Shown piece by piece: positions 35,199-44,727 of a DNA stretch of 64,000 nt. A program made the translations under genes and the position numbers. Where the stretch lies: assembly GCA_022787085.1 (NCBI GenBank), contig JALFVE010000024.1, forward strand, positions 20,090-84,089, written 5' to 3'. The notes under the pieces were generated by a model. The model was not told where the DNA came from. It made no database searches and saw only the letters and a program-made list of their open reading frames with translations. Positions within the stretch are counted from its first letter, which is position 1; every line of letters begins with the position of its first letter. This DNA is from Oscillospiraceae bacterium (GTDB lineage Bacteria; Bacillota; Clostridia; Oscillospirales; Ruminococcaceae).

Positions 35199-36020
35199 AT
35201 GGAGGAGCTAACATATTTCAATACCATACAGCCATTTTTTGTCACAGCCTCGGAAAGCTGCGAAAAGGAGATAGTGGACAAGTACGGCATAGTCTGCTTT
35301 TTCAGATTCATCTCAAAATGCACCGAGGCAACGGCAGTGCCCGACGGCAGCGTTGACATGATATTCAGATATTCCGAAAAGCCCTATGCATATGTCAGCG
35401 GAACGGTAATGAGGGCAGCAAAAGTGTATTTTGAAAAGGATACGGAATATTTCTGTGTAAGATTTTTGCCGGGCTTCAATCCCATTCTGGGGGAGAATGC
35501 AATGTCAAGGCTCATAGAAAATCAGATACCCTTCAGGGAGCTGATAAGCGATGAAAAAATGCTTGCAAATATTTTCGCAGCACACACTCTCAAAGAGCAG
35601 TCGGAAGCGTTCATGCGGTCATATATGTCCATATTCCGCAGGATCCGCCCCATGGATAAAAGCAATCTTATCGTAAGGCACTCCATGAATATCATTTTCG
35701 GTGCAAAAGGAAATGTTTCTGTGCAGGCTCTTGCAGATGATACGGGCTATTCTGCAAGATATCTGAATCAGTGCTTCAGAAGCGAGATCGCCATGAGCCC
35801 CAAGCAGTTTGCAAAAATAATCAGATTTCAGTCGGTGCTCAATATGATACATTCGGAAAAAAAGAGCCTGACCGATATCGCCGCCGCTCTGGGGTATTTC
35901 GATCAGGCACATTTTATCAAGGATTTTAAGGAATGTACAGGCTTTACGCCGAAAAAATATCAGCAGTTTCTGAAAAGAGAGGGCTATTTTTCAAAAATCA
36001 CCGAGTATTATTCCGAGTAG
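35199..36020 (+). CDS. AraC-family transcriptional regulator
   Basis: 273 residues. The N-terminal half (about 1-150) resembles the DUF6597-type ligand domain (SVDMIFRYSEKPYAYVSGTV and the VRFLPG segment); the C-terminal 100 residues carry two helix-turn-helix motifs (VQALADDTGYSARYLNQCF and LTDIAAALGYFDQAHFIKDF). GGGAGG upstream, own promoter. Likely regulator of the adjacent oxidation operon, by position. Confidence 0.87.
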   Translation: MEELTYFNTIQPFFVTASESCEKEIVDKYGIVCFFRFISKCTEATAVPDGSVDMIFRYSEKPYAYVSGTVMRAAKVYFEKDTEYFCVRFLPGFNPILGENAMSRLIENQIPFRELISDEKMLANIFAAHTLKEQSEAFMRSYMSIFRRIRPMDKSNLIVRHSMNIIFGAKGNVSVQALADDTGYSARYLNQCFRSEIAMSPKQFAKIIRFQSVLNMIHSEKKSLTDIAAALGYFDQAHFIKDFKECTGFTPKKYQQFLKREGYFSKITEYYSE

Positions 36021-36029
36021 TACGGCTCA

Positions 36030-37436
36030 TCAGATAACTGTGAGAATACCGAGAGATTTGAGCAGAAGAATTACCAGCATAACGGGAGCGATATATTTTA
36101 TCATAACGATATAAAGTCTGCGGCGGCTGAATCTGCAGCCTGTTTTTTCCGCTTCATCAATAATGAGCTGAGGCTTGACGATCCAGCCGATGAGAATACA
36201 GGTACCGATAGCCACCAGAGGCATAAGGCAGTTGTTGCTGATGTAGTCCATGATGTCAAGTACCTGCGCATGAGCGCCGTTGGGGAGAACTATATCGAAA
36301 TACATAAGATTATAGCCGAGACAAACGATAATTCCCGCTGCAAGAGCTATAGCCGTTTCAATTATCGACGCTTTGGTCCTGCTCATGCCGAACTGATCCA
36401 TAAAGCAGGATACGATCGCCTCCATTACCGATACAGCGCTGGTGAGTGCCGCAAAAAGCACCATGGCGAAGAAGAGACAGCCGATTCCGTTTCCGATGCT
36501 GCCCATTGCGGAAAATACCTTGGGAAGAGATATGAACATAAGGCTGGGACCCGATGCCTCCATGCCCTCGCTGCCCATAAAGGTAAATACCGAGGGGATT
36601 ATCATAACGCCCGCAAGAAATGCCACCACAGTGTCGAATATCTCGATCTGGTTGATAGACTTTACAAGATTAGCGTCATCGCTGACATAGGAGCCGTAGG
36701 TTATCATAATGCCCATAGCAACGCTCAGGCTGAAAAAAAGCTGACCCATGGCGTCAAGGAGGACGGTAAAGAATTTCTTCACGGTCATTCCCTCAAAATC
36801 GGGTATCAGGTAGACCTTGAGACCGTCAATTCCTGTTCGTGTAACGCCCTCGGCATCTGTGAAGCTGATGGTCAGCGAAAAAATCGAGATCGCAACCACA
36901 AGTATAAGCAGCAGAGGCATTATAAGCTTTGAGGATGATTCAATGCCCTTGTTTACGCCCCTGAAAACTATAAATGCCACCAGAAGCAGGAAAATGACCA
37001 TAAGTACGATGGGCTGAGCTGTCTCACCGATATATCCCGTGAAATACCCGTCTGCCGCCGCTTCTGTGCCGCCTCCCGTCAGAAAGACAAGGAAATATTT
37101 CAGCACCCAGCCGCCGATTGCACAGTAATAGGGGAGAATGATCACGGGAACCAGACAGGACAGCACGCCCAGTCCCTTCCAGCCATTTTTGATCTGTCCG
37201 TAAGCGGTGAGAGGGCTTTGCTTTGTTTTTCTGCCGATGGCGATCTCGGTGGTCAGCAGCGTAAAGCCGAAGGTGAGGGCAAGGACTATGTATATCACCA
37301 GAAACAGTCCTCCGCCGTCCTTTGCGGCAAGATAGGGGAATCTCCAGATATTGCCGAGTCCCACAGCACTTCCAGCCGCAGCGAGCACAAATCCTATGGA
37401 ACCTGTAAATGAATTTCGTCCGCTTGATTTTTCCAT
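36030..37436 (-). CDS. NSS-family sodium-dependent amino acid/amine symporter
   Basis: 468 residues, about eleven to twelve helices. The first helix NSFTGSIGFVLAAAGSAVGLGNIWRFPYL motif region (here residues about 8-36) holds the LeuT-type Na+ and substrate site. Couples Na+ influx to uptake of an amino acid or aromatic amine. Start with GGAGGAG upstream. Converges on the AraC gene with a 9-base gap and no visible terminator. May supply the same substrate as the APC permease (inference from proximity). Confidence 0.92.
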   Translation of the reverse strand: MEKSSGRNSFTGSIGFVLAAAGSAVGLGNIWRFPYLAAKDGGGLFLVIYIVLALTFGFTLLTTEIAIGRKTKQSPLTAYGQIKNGWKGLGVLSCLVPVIILPYYCAIGGWVLKYFLVFLTGGGTEAAADGYFTGYIGETAQPIVLMVIFLLLVAFIVFRGVNKGIESSSKLIMPLLLILVVAISIFSLTISFTDAEGVTRTGIDGLKVYLIPDFEGMTVKKFFTVLLDAMGQLFFSLSVAMGIMITYGSYVSDDANLVKSINQIEIFDTVVAFLAGVMIIPSVFTFMGSEGMEASGPSLMFISLPKVFSAMGSIGNGIGCLFFAMVLFAALTSAVSVMEAIVSCFMDQFGMSRTKASIIETAIALAAGIIVCLGYNLMYFDIVLPNGAHAQVLDIMDYISNNCLMPLVAIGTCILIGWIVKPQLIIDEAEKTGCRFSRRRLYIVMIKYIAPVMLVILLLKSLGILTVI

Positions 37437-37474
37437 GATTACTCCTCCGAAGAAAAAAAATCACTCACTAAATA

Positions 37475-37503
37475 ATTATAACATATTACATATTTTAATT
37501 CAA
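37475..37503 (-). promoter_or_regulatory. Promoter of the NSS transporter gene
   Basis: Minus strand TTGAAT (37498-37503), 17 bases, TATAAT (37475-37480), about 40 bases before the start codon. Confidence 0.8.
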
Positions 37504-37628
37504 TATATTCAATATTTTTTTACTTAAATATTATTATTTGGCTGTATTTGCCCGAGCGTTATGAGCCTCTCTGCGGACTGGATATGTTTTTTCGGGTACG
37601 ATTCAATTGCGGCTGTGAAAAAATTTCA

Positions 37629-37656
37629 GCGCCCTGTTTTTGCAGGACGCTTTTGT
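37629..37656. terminator. Terminator-like hairpin in the 405-bp gap
   Basis: GCGcCCTG pairs with CAGGaCGC around a T-rich loop; TTTTG follows on the plus strand and AAATTTTTT on the minus strand. No gene ends here in either direction. The rest of 37437-37841 holds the two divergent promoters and a leader with CCCCGGGG and GCTGCC-AAAA-GGCAGT hairpins; I see no coding sequence. Confidence 0.5.
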
Positions 37657-37686
37657 TGATTATGTGAATTATTATATAAAAAACTA

Positions 37687-37715
37687 TTGACTTGCTTTAA
37701 ATTTTGTGATAAAAT
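37687..37715 (+). promoter_or_regulatory. Promoter of the CDP-deoxysugar cluster
   Basis: TTGACT (37687-37692), 17 bases, TAAAAT (37710-37715). The rfbF start is about 125 bases downstream, so the mRNA has a long leader. Confidence 0.8.
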
Positions 37716-37841
37716 GTATAAGATAAGATAATTTCCCCGGGGATAAATATTTTCGCTGCCAAAAGGCAGTGAGCTTATATATCTCCCCGAAAAATGTTCA
37801 CTGCAAATTTTCCCGATCACTGAAAAAGGAGATTTATAAAT

Positions 37842-38615
37842 ATGAAGGTCGTGATCCTTGCGGGTGGCTTCGGAACCCGAATATCCGAAGAAAGCCATAT
37901 GCGTCCCAAGCCCATGATCGAGATCGGCGGTATGCCCATTTTATGGCATATCATGAAGGAATATTCATATTACGGCTACAACGATTTTATTATCTGCGCA
38001 GGCTATCGTCAGCACATGATAAAGGAGTATTTTGCGGACTATTACCTTCACAGAAGCGATATCACATTCGATTTCAGCGAAAATAACAAGATGATAGTTC
38101 ATAACAATGTTGCTGAACCCTGGAAGGTCACAATTGTTGATACGGGACTTAACACCATGACGGGCGGAAGAATCAGGAGAGTGAAGGACTATATCGGAAA
38201 TGAGACCTTCATGCTCACCTACGGCGACGGCGTCTGCGATGTGAATATCAGAGAGCTGGAGGCGTTTCACCGAAGCCACGGAAAAACAGGCACTATCACT
38301 GCCATAAATGTTGACCAGAGATTCGGCGTTATCGACATTGACGACAAGGGAACGGTCAGCGCCTTCCGTGAGAAGGACAATTCCGATATAAGCGTGATAA
38401 ACGGCGGATATATGGTTTTTGAGCCTGAGATATTCGAGCTGCTTGAGGGGGATGAAACGGTTTTCGAGAAAAAGCCCCTGTCCACACTGTCATCGGAGGG
38501 CAGGCTGATGGCATATCGTCACAGCGGCTTCTGGCAGTGCATGGATACCCAGCGTGACCGTATGCTGCTTGAAGAGCTATGGCAAAGCGGCAAGGCGCCT
38601 TGGAGGAAATGGTGA
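37842..38615 (+). CDS. rfbF: Glucose-1-phosphate cytidylyltransferase
   Basis: 257 residues with the family start LAGGFGTRISEESHMRPKPM and IGGMPILWHIMKEYS, the GDGV metal site and the conserved FGVIDID and FWQCMDTQRD segments. Makes CDP-glucose from CTP and glucose-1-phosphate, the first step of CDP-3,6-dideoxyhexose synthesis. AAGGAG upstream; overlaps rfbG by one base. Confidence 0.95.
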   Translation: MKVVILAGGFGTRISEESHMRPKPMIEIGGMPILWHIMKEYSYYGYNDFIICAGYRQHMIKEYFADYYLHRSDITFDFSENNKMIVHNNVAEPWKVTIVDTGLNTMTGGRIRRVKDYIGNETFMLTYGDGVCDVNIRELEAFHRSHGKTGTITAINVDQRFGVIDIDDKGTVSAFREKDNSDISVINGGYMVFEPEIFELLEGDETVFEKKPLSTLSSEGRLMAYRHSGFWQCMDTQRDRMLLEELWQSGKAPWRKW

Positions 38616-39673
38616 TGAAGCTGGATCTTTTCAAGGGAAAAAAAGTATTTGTAACAGGTCACACAGGCTTCAAAGGCTCATGGCTGTGCAGGATGCTCAT
38701 AATGGCAGGGGCAGAGGTCACAGGCTATGCTTTGAAGCCTTATGATGGACCGAATCTGTTTTCGATAGCGGGCATTGAAAATGATATGCGCTCTGTTATC
38801 GGAGATGTGCGTGACCTTGATTCCATGAGAGCCGCATTTGAGGAGGCAGGACCCGAAATAGTTCTCCACCTTGCGGCTCAGCCCATTGTCAGGGAGGGGT
38901 ACAGGTCTCCCGCATATACATACGAGACAAACGTTATGGGAACGGTGAATATTCTTGAATGTGTCCGCCTTTCCGACAGTGTAAGGTCCTTTGTGAATAT
39001 CACCACCGACAAGGTTTACAAAAACAACGAATGGGAATGGGGCTATCGTGAGACTGATACGCTGGGCGGCTTTGACCCATATTCCAATTCAAAAAGCTGT
39101 TCGGAGCTGGTAACAGCCTCCTACATTGATTCATTCCTTTCAAAAAAGGGCACGGCGGTATCGGTTTGCCGTGCGGGAAATGTTATCGGCGGGGGAGATT
39201 TTGCGGCTGACAGGATAATTCCCGACTGCGTAAGGGCTATGGAGGCTCACAGAGAGATCATTATCAGAAATCCCTATTCGGTAAGACCATATCAGCACGT
39301 TCTTGAGCCTGTGACAGCCTATCTGACTCTGGCGGCGGCTCAGTATGATGACCCTTCCCTTGCGGGCAGCTATAATATAGGTCCCGATGAGCCTGACTGC
39401 ATTACAACGGCAGAGCTTGCGGAGCTTTTCTGCAAATTCTGGGGCGGCGGTGCAAGGGTGAAATACGTTCCCGAGGAAAATGCTGTGCATGAGGCTTCCT
39501 TCTTAAAGCTTGACTGCTCGAAAATCAAGAAGGCTCTGAGCTGGAATCCAAGATGGCATATAGGCGAGGCTGTTGAAAAAACCGTTGAATGGAGCAAGGC
39601 ATACCTTGAGGGACGGGACGCTGCCGCTGAAATGGACAAGCACATTACGGAATATTTAGGAGAAGTGAAATAA
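38615..39673 (+). CDS. rfbG: CDP-glucose 4,6-dehydratase
   Basis: 352 residues, extended SDR. Cofactor motif VTGHTGFKGSWL (the HTGFKGSW form is diagnostic of RfbG), and YSNSKSCSE where the catalytic YxxxK is modified in the usual position (DPYSNSK). Produces CDP-4-keto-6-deoxyglucose. Start at 38615 in a TGATG overlap with rfbF, with GGAGG 8 bases upstream; the longer ORF start at 38579 lies inside rfbF. Confidence 0.95.
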   Translation: MKLDLFKGKKVFVTGHTGFKGSWLCRMLIMAGAEVTGYALKPYDGPNLFSIAGIENDMRSVIGDVRDLDSMRAAFEEAGPEIVLHLAAQPIVREGYRSPAYTYETNVMGTVNILECVRLSDSVRSFVNITTDKVYKNNEWEWGYRETDTLGGFDPYSNSKSCSELVTASYIDSFLSKKGTAVSVCRAGNVIGGGDFAADRIIPDCVRAMEAHREIIIRNPYSVRPYQHVLEPVTAYLTLAAAQYDDPSLAGSYNIGPDEPDCITTAELAELFCKFWGGGARVKYVPEENAVHEASFLKLDCSKIKKALSWNPRWHIGEAVEKTVEWSKAYLEGRDAAAEMDKHITEYLGEVK

Positions 39674-41013
39674 TGTTTAAGGATATGACCGAAGAACAGG
39701 CAAGAAAGCAGATTCTTGAAATGGTTGATGCCTACTGCAAAAAATATCATATGCAGTCTAATGAATTTGCCGAGGGCGACAGGATACCCTATGCAAAGCG
39801 TGTCTATGATTCCAAAGAGATGGTTAATCTTGTGGACAGCTCGCTGGAATTCTGGCTTACCTCGGGGCGTTATACCGATGAATTTGAAAATAAATTTGCT
39901 GAGTTTCTTGGAGTGAAGCACTGCCTGCTTGTTAATTCAGGCTCTTCCGCAAATCTTGCGGCGTTTATGGCGCTGACATCCCCTCTGCTGGGCGAAAGAG
40001 CCATTCGCAGGGGTGATGAGGTCATCACTGTGGCAGCGGGCTTTCCCACAACGGTAACGCCGATTATTCAGTTCGGAGCGGTGCCTGTTTTTGTGGATGT
40101 GACCATCCCTCAGTATAATATTGATACCGATATGCTGGAAAAAGCGCTTTCTCCCAAGACAAAGGCTGTAATGCTCGCTCATACCCTGGGAAATCCCTTT
40201 AATATCAAGGCTGTGAAGGATTTTTGCAGCAGGCATGGGCTATGGCTCGTTGAGGATAACTGCGATGCGCTGGGCTCGGAATACACCCTTGACGGCGTAA
40301 CCGGATTCACAGGCACCTTCGGTGATATAGGCACCTCAAGCTTCTATCCTCCCCATCATATTACCATGGGCGAGGGAGGCGCTGTTTACACAGATAACGA
40401 CCTTCTCGCAAAAATTCTCAGGTCCGTCCGTGACTGGGGACGTGACTGCGTATGCAGATCGGGCTGCGACAATATGTGCGGTCATCGTTTTGACAGGCAG
40501 TACGGCGAGCTGCCCTTGGGCTATGACCACAAGTATGTTTATTCCCACTTCGGCTATAATCTTAAGGCAACGGATATGCAGGCTGCTGTGGGCTGCGCTC
40601 AGATCGATAAATTCCCCGAGTTTGCAAAACGCCGCAGAGAGAATTTCAGCGCTTTAAGAGCTGCGCTTGAATGTGCGGAGGACAAGCTCATTCTGCCGAC
40701 ACCCTGCGATAATTCCGACCCCTGCTGGTTCGGCTTCCTTGTAACCTGCAAAAACGGTACCGACAGAAACAAGGTCGTTCAATATATCGAACAGAAGGGT
40801 ATTCAGACAAGAATGCTTTTTGCGGGCAATCTGACAAGACACCCATGCTTTGATGAAATGAGGAAAAGCGGCAGCGGCTTCCGCATTGCGGGAGAGCTTA
40901 AAAACACCGACCGCATCATGAACGATTCCTTCTGGATGGGCGTTTATCCGGGAATTACGGACGATATGATACGCTATATTGCAAAGACTGTTATTGAGGC
41001 TGTCAACAACTGA
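39673..41013 (+). CDS. rfbH: CDP-4-keto-6-deoxyglucose 3-dehydrase (E1)
   Basis: 446 residues. PMP-dependent aminotransferase-fold enzyme in which the PLP lysine is replaced by His (YPPHHITMGEGG, H228/H229), the hallmark of E1. Cysteines for the [2Fe-2S] cluster are present: C197 (DNCDALG) and C259, C261, C269 (CVC..., C-x-C-x7-C). Removes the 3-hydroxyl with electrons from an E3 reductase, giving the CDP-3,6-dideoxy-4-keto sugar. No E3 (RfbI/AscD) is encoded in the window. Confidence 0.94.
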   Translation: MFKDMTEEQARKQILEMVDAYCKKYHMQSNEFAEGDRIPYAKRVYDSKEMVNLVDSSLEFWLTSGRYTDEFENKFAEFLGVKHCLLVNSGSSANLAAFMALTSPLLGERAIRRGDEVITVAAGFPTTVTPIIQFGAVPVFVDVTIPQYNIDTDMLEKALSPKTKAVMLAHTLGNPFNIKAVKDFCSRHGLWLVEDNCDALGSEYTLDGVTGFTGTFGDIGTSSFYPPHHITMGEGGAVYTDNDLLAKILRSVRDWGRDCVCRSGCDNMCGHRFDRQYGELPLGYDHKYVYSHFGYNLKATDMQAAVGCAQIDKFPEFAKRRRENFSALRAALECAEDKLILPTPCDNSDPCWFGFLVTCKNGTDRNKVVQYIEQKGIQTRMLFAGNLTRHPCFDEMRKSGSGFRIAGELKNTDRIMNDSFWMGVYPGITDDMIRYIAKTVIEAVNN

Positions 41014-41030
41014 TTTGGGAGGACTGTCCT

Positions 41031-42023
41031 GTGAAAAAAATTTCTGTAATGATACCGTGCTATAATGAGGAGGAAAATGTTATCCCCATGAGCGAAGCGG
41101 TGGTCGAGCAGCTTGAAAAATATCTCCCCGGGTATGATTACGAGATACTGTTCATTGACAATGACTCAAAGGATTCCACCCGAGAAAAGCTTATCTCCAT
41201 CTGCGAGGCTAACAAGAAGATAAAAGCCATTTTTAACGTTAAGAATTTCGGGCAGTTCAATTCCCCCTATTACGGAATGTGCCAGACCACAGGCGACTGC
41301 GTTATATCCATGTGCTGCGATTTTCAGGATCCCGTTGACCTTATCCCGAAGCTTGTTCATGAATGGGAGAACGGCTATAAGATCGTCACTGCTATAAAGA
41401 CCTCAAGCAAGGAAAATCCCTTTGTCAGATTCCTGCGCACCTGCTATTACAAGGCTATAAAAAAAATGTCCGATGTGGAGCAGATCGAGCATTTTACGGG
41501 AACGGGGCTTTATGACAGGGACTTTATTGATATTCTCAGAAACCTTGACGACCCCACGCCCTTTTTGCGGGGCATCGTTGCGGAGCTTGGCTATAAAAGA
41601 AAGGAAGTGGAATACGAGCAGCAGAAGCGCCGTGCGGGTAAAACCAGTAATAACTGGTACAGGCTTTATGACGCTGCAATGCTCAGCTTCACCTCCTACA
41701 CAAAGATCGGTATGCGCCTTGCAACGATAATGGGATTTTTTGTGTCAATGGCAAGTATACTTATTGCGCTGATTTATCTTATAATCAAGCTTACTCATTG
41801 GGACAGCTTTCCAACAGGAAATGCGCCCATTCTCATAGGCGTGTTTATTCTGGGAGGTATCCAGCTGCTTTTTATCGGACTGCTGGGCGAATACATTATG
41901 AGCATTAACGCAAGAGTCATGAAAAGACCTCTTGTAATTGAGGAAAGAAGGATAAATTTCGATACCCCCGAAGAAGCAGAAAACAAAAAGGATGATTATA
42001 GTGATAACCACTCTCGAGCTTGA
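41031..42023 (+). CDS. GT2 glycosyltransferase with two C-terminal membrane helices (GtrB/DPM1-like)
   Basis: 330 residues. GT-A motifs ISVMIPCYNEEENV, FIDNDSKDST and CCDFQDP, then an HFTGTGLYDRDF acceptor region and two membrane helices (about 235-260 and 270-295). Such enzymes usually charge undecaprenyl phosphate with a sugar. GTG start with GGGAGGA. The last 23 bases overlap the next gene. Confidence 0.88.
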   Translation: MKKISVMIPCYNEEENVIPMSEAVVEQLEKYLPGYDYEILFIDNDSKDSTREKLISICEANKKIKAIFNVKNFGQFNSPYYGMCQTTGDCVISMCCDFQDPVDLIPKLVHEWENGYKIVTAIKTSSKENPFVRFLRTCYYKAIKKMSDVEQIEHFTGTGLYDRDFIDILRNLDDPTPFLRGIVAELGYKRKEVEYEQQKRRAGKTSNNWYRLYDAAMLSFTSYTKIGMRLATIMGFFVSMASILIALIYLIIKLTHWDSFPTGNAPILIGVFILGGIQLLFIGLLGEYIMSINARVMKRPLVIEERRINFDTPEEAENKKDDYSDNHSRA

Positions 42024-43083
42024 AAACAGGATAATTGCCGAGGACATGGAGCAGATATACAGAAGCAGGGCTTCATGGGATGATATCATGCAGTCGGGAA
42101 TTTATATTACGGGAGCGGCGGGAATGATCGCTTCCTATTTCACCCTTTTTCTTATTTTTCTAAATGAAAAAAAGGACGGGAAGATAAATATTTATGCAGG
42201 TATCAGAAGCCTTGAAAAGGCAAGGCTTCGCTTCGGAAAATACTCGGAAAAGCCATACTTTCATATTATCGGCGGCGATGTGAACGAGCCTTTTCACGGG
42301 GCTGCTCCCGATATCATCGTTCATGCGGCAAGCCTTGCAAGCCCTCAGTATTACGGCACAATGCCCGTTGAGACTATGCTTCCGAATATTATCGGCACCT
42401 ATGAGCTTTTGAAATATGCTTCACAGAATAAGCTTAAAAGTTTTCTCTTTTTCAGCAGCGGTGCTGTTTATGGCAGCTCCGAGGGTGAGCTTCTTACCGA
42501 GGACAGGTTCGGCGGACTTGATTATTTGTCAAAGGGCAATGAATACAGCGAGAGCAAGCGCTGCGGTGAAGCTCTTTGCACGGCTTATTTCAGAGAATAC
42601 GGCGTTCCCGTCAGGTCTGCGAGGATAAATCATTCCTATGGCGTTACCATCGACTATGAAAATGATTCGAGAGTTTTTTCCGAATTTATCAGGAATATCG
42701 TCAGAGGAGAAGATATTATTCTGAAAAGCAGCGGCTCGGGAATAAGGAATTTTACATATCTTGCCGATGTGGTTTCCGCTTTGTTTACGATCCTCCTTGA
42801 CGGCAATAGCGGCGAAGCGTATAACATCGGCGCAGAGGATAATTATATCAGCATAGCAGATCTGGCTCAGTGCCTTGTGAAGCTCTTCCCCGAAAAAAAT
42901 CTCAATACTGTTTTTGCCCGGCGAAACGACCCCGGCTATACCGCAAGTCCCGAAAAGCTTACCTCAAAGATCTGCTTTGATAAGCTCGAGGCTCTGGGAT
43001 GGTCGCCCTCCTACAGCATTGAGGAAGGCTTCGGACGTGCTGTTACATATTTTTCGGAGCTTCATAACGGACACGGCAGCTGA
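42001..43083 (+). CDS. NAD-dependent epimerase/dehydratase (extended SDR)
   Basis: About 360 residues. The Rossmann motif ITGAAGMIASY starts unusually late (about residue 37) after a 35-residue lead. The catalytic Tyr-x3-Lys is at EYSESKRCGE, with SSGAVYGSS before it. Start: GTG 42001 has AAGG 9 bases upstream; the ATG at 41992 abuts it. In this cluster it could reduce or epimerise the CDP-keto sugar, for example as the reductase after a two-carbon addition (YerF-like role). Specificity unknown. Confidence 0.85.
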   Translation: MITTLELENRIIAEDMEQIYRSRASWDDIMQSGIYITGAAGMIASYFTLFLIFLNEKKDGKINIYAGIRSLEKARLRFGKYSEKPYFHIIGGDVNEPFHGAAPDIIVHAASLASPQYYGTMPVETMLPNIIGTYELLKYASQNKLKSFLFFSSGAVYGSSEGELLTEDRFGGLDYLSKGNEYSESKRCGEALCTAYFREYGVPVRSARINHSYGVTIDYENDSRVFSEFIRNIVRGEDIILKSSGSGIRNFTYLADVVSALFTILLDGNSGEAYNIGAEDNYISIADLAQCLVKLFPEKNLNTVFARRNDPGYTASPEKLTSKICFDKLEALGWSPSYSIEEGFGRAVTYFSELHNGHGS

Positions 43084-43137
43084 TCCTGCCTGCATTTTTT
43101 TACCTGCGAAAGGATGGTCATATCAATGGGAGAAACT

Positions 43138-44727
43138 ATGCTTCTTGACTGCACATTAAGAGACGGCGGATATATCAATGACTGGAATTTCGGTTATAAT
43201 AACATTGTCAGCATTTTTGAAAGGATAGCTGAGGCAAACGTTGATATAATTGAAGTCGGCTTTCTTGATGAACGCCGCTCCTTTGACATTAACAGAAGCA
43301 TTATGCCCGATACGGACAGCGTCGAAAAAATTTACGGCAAGCTTGATAAGAAAAATTCCATGGCGGTGGCTATGATAGATTTCGGTACCTGCGGAACCGA
43401 AAATATCCGTCCCTGCAGCGAAAGCCTGCTGGACGGCATCAGGGTCATTTTCAAAAAGCACCTCCGCAGACCTGCAATGGAATTCTGCAGGGAGCTGAAA
43501 GAGCTTGGGTACAAGGTCTTTGTTCAGCTTGTAAGCGTAACCAGCTATTCCGATGAGGAGCTTCTGGACCTTATCTCGCTGGCAAATGATATAAAGCCTT
43601 ATGCTGTTTCAATGGTGGATACCTATGGGCTTATGCACTGCAATAATCTTATGCATTATTTCGAGCTGCTTAATATGCACCTTGAGCCTGAGATCGGGCT
43701 TGGATATCATGCCCATAATAATTTCCAGATGGGATATGCAAACTGCATTGCCATGCTTTCCCGGAATGTCAGCCGCCGCATGATAGTTGACGGCAGCATT
43801 TACGGCATGGGCAAAAGTGCGGGAAATTGTCCCATTGAGCTTATTGCAATGCACATGAACCATGTGCTGGGGAAAAATTACAACATAAATCAGATCCTTG
43901 AAGCGATAGATTCCAATATTTCACAGTTTTATTCTCCTGCAACATGGGGCTATAATATGTTCTATTACCTTGCCGCTTCAAACAACTGCCACCCCAATTA
44001 TGTTTCATATCTGATGAACAAAAAGACCCTTTCGGTCAAGTCCATAAATGAAATTTTAAGCAGGCTGGAGGGCGAGGACAAGCTCCTTTACAATAAGAAT
44101 TACATTGAAGAAAAATACATCAGCTATCAGAATAAGGAAATAAACGATTCTGCGGCAATGGAGGCTCTTAAAAATATTTTCTCGGGAAGAAAGCTCCTGC
44201 TTATCGGTCCCGGAAGGACTGCGGAAAGCGGACATGAGGCTATCGAAAAATATATCCGTGAAAAGGACCCATGCATTATTTCCATAAATTTTCTGCCCTC
44301 TCATTTCAAGCCCGATTTTATTTTTATCAGCAATTCAAAAAGATATATGCAGCTTGCCGCTGCTCTCAGCCGTGAAAGTCATCACATTATTGCTACTTCA
44401 AATGTGACCTGCCAGAACGGGGATTTTGATTTTAATATCAATGTCAGTCCGCTTCTTGACCTTGACGCTGAGATAATTGACAATTCCCTTGTGATGTTTC
44501 TGAAAATTCTTATCAGGCTGGGATGTCCTTCCGCTGTGCTGGCGGGTTTTGACGGATATTCAAAAATTGAGAGCAATCATATAATCGGTGAGATGGAATA
44601 TGATTTCGCAAAGGAAAAGGCGGATTATCTGAATAATTACACAAGGAATTTTATCGGAAGCGTTTCGGATAAGATCGCTCTGGAATTTTTAACCAAGTCA
44701 AGATATGCGGAGGAGTCTGATGAATAA
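43138..44727 (+). CDS. HMGL/DRE-TIM-type aldolase fused to a C-terminal domain
   Basis: About 529 residues. N-terminal TIM barrel starting LLDCTLRDGGYINDW (metal-binding D, catalytic R), IEVGF and the YHAHNNFQMGYAN strand with two metal His, as in 4-hydroxy-2-oxovalerate aldolase and homocitrate synthase. The C-terminal part (about 350-529: LLIGPGRTAESG, SINFLPSHFKPDFIFISN) resembles DUF115/MptE-type folds seen in glycan loci. Start placed at 43138 with GGGAG 5 bases upstream; 43126 and 43114 are alternatives. Likely makes or uses a keto-acid donor for a branched sugar. Confidence 0.8.
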   Translation: MLLDCTLRDGGYINDWNFGYNNIVSIFERIAEANVDIIEVGFLDERRSFDINRSIMPDTDSVEKIYGKLDKKNSMAVAMIDFGTCGTENIRPCSESLLDGIRVIFKKHLRRPAMEFCRELKELGYKVFVQLVSVTSYSDEELLDLISLANDIKPYAVSMVDTYGLMHCNNLMHYFELLNMHLEPEIGLGYHAHNNFQMGYANCIAMLSRNVSRRMIVDGSIYGMGKSAGNCPIELIAMHMNHVLGKNYNINQILEAIDSNISQFYSPATWGYNMFYYLAASNNCHPNYVSYLMNKKTLSVKSINEILSRLEGEDKLLYNKNYIEEKYISYQNKEINDSAAMEALKNIFSGRKLLLIGPGRTAESGHEAIEKYIREKDPCIISINFLPSHFKPDFIFISNSKRYMQLAAALSRESHHIIATSNVTCQNGDFDFNINVSPLLDLDAEIIDNSLVMFLKILIRLGCPSAVLAGFDGYSKIESNHIIGEMEYDFAKEKADYLNNYTRNFIGSVSDKIALEFLTKSRYAEESDE

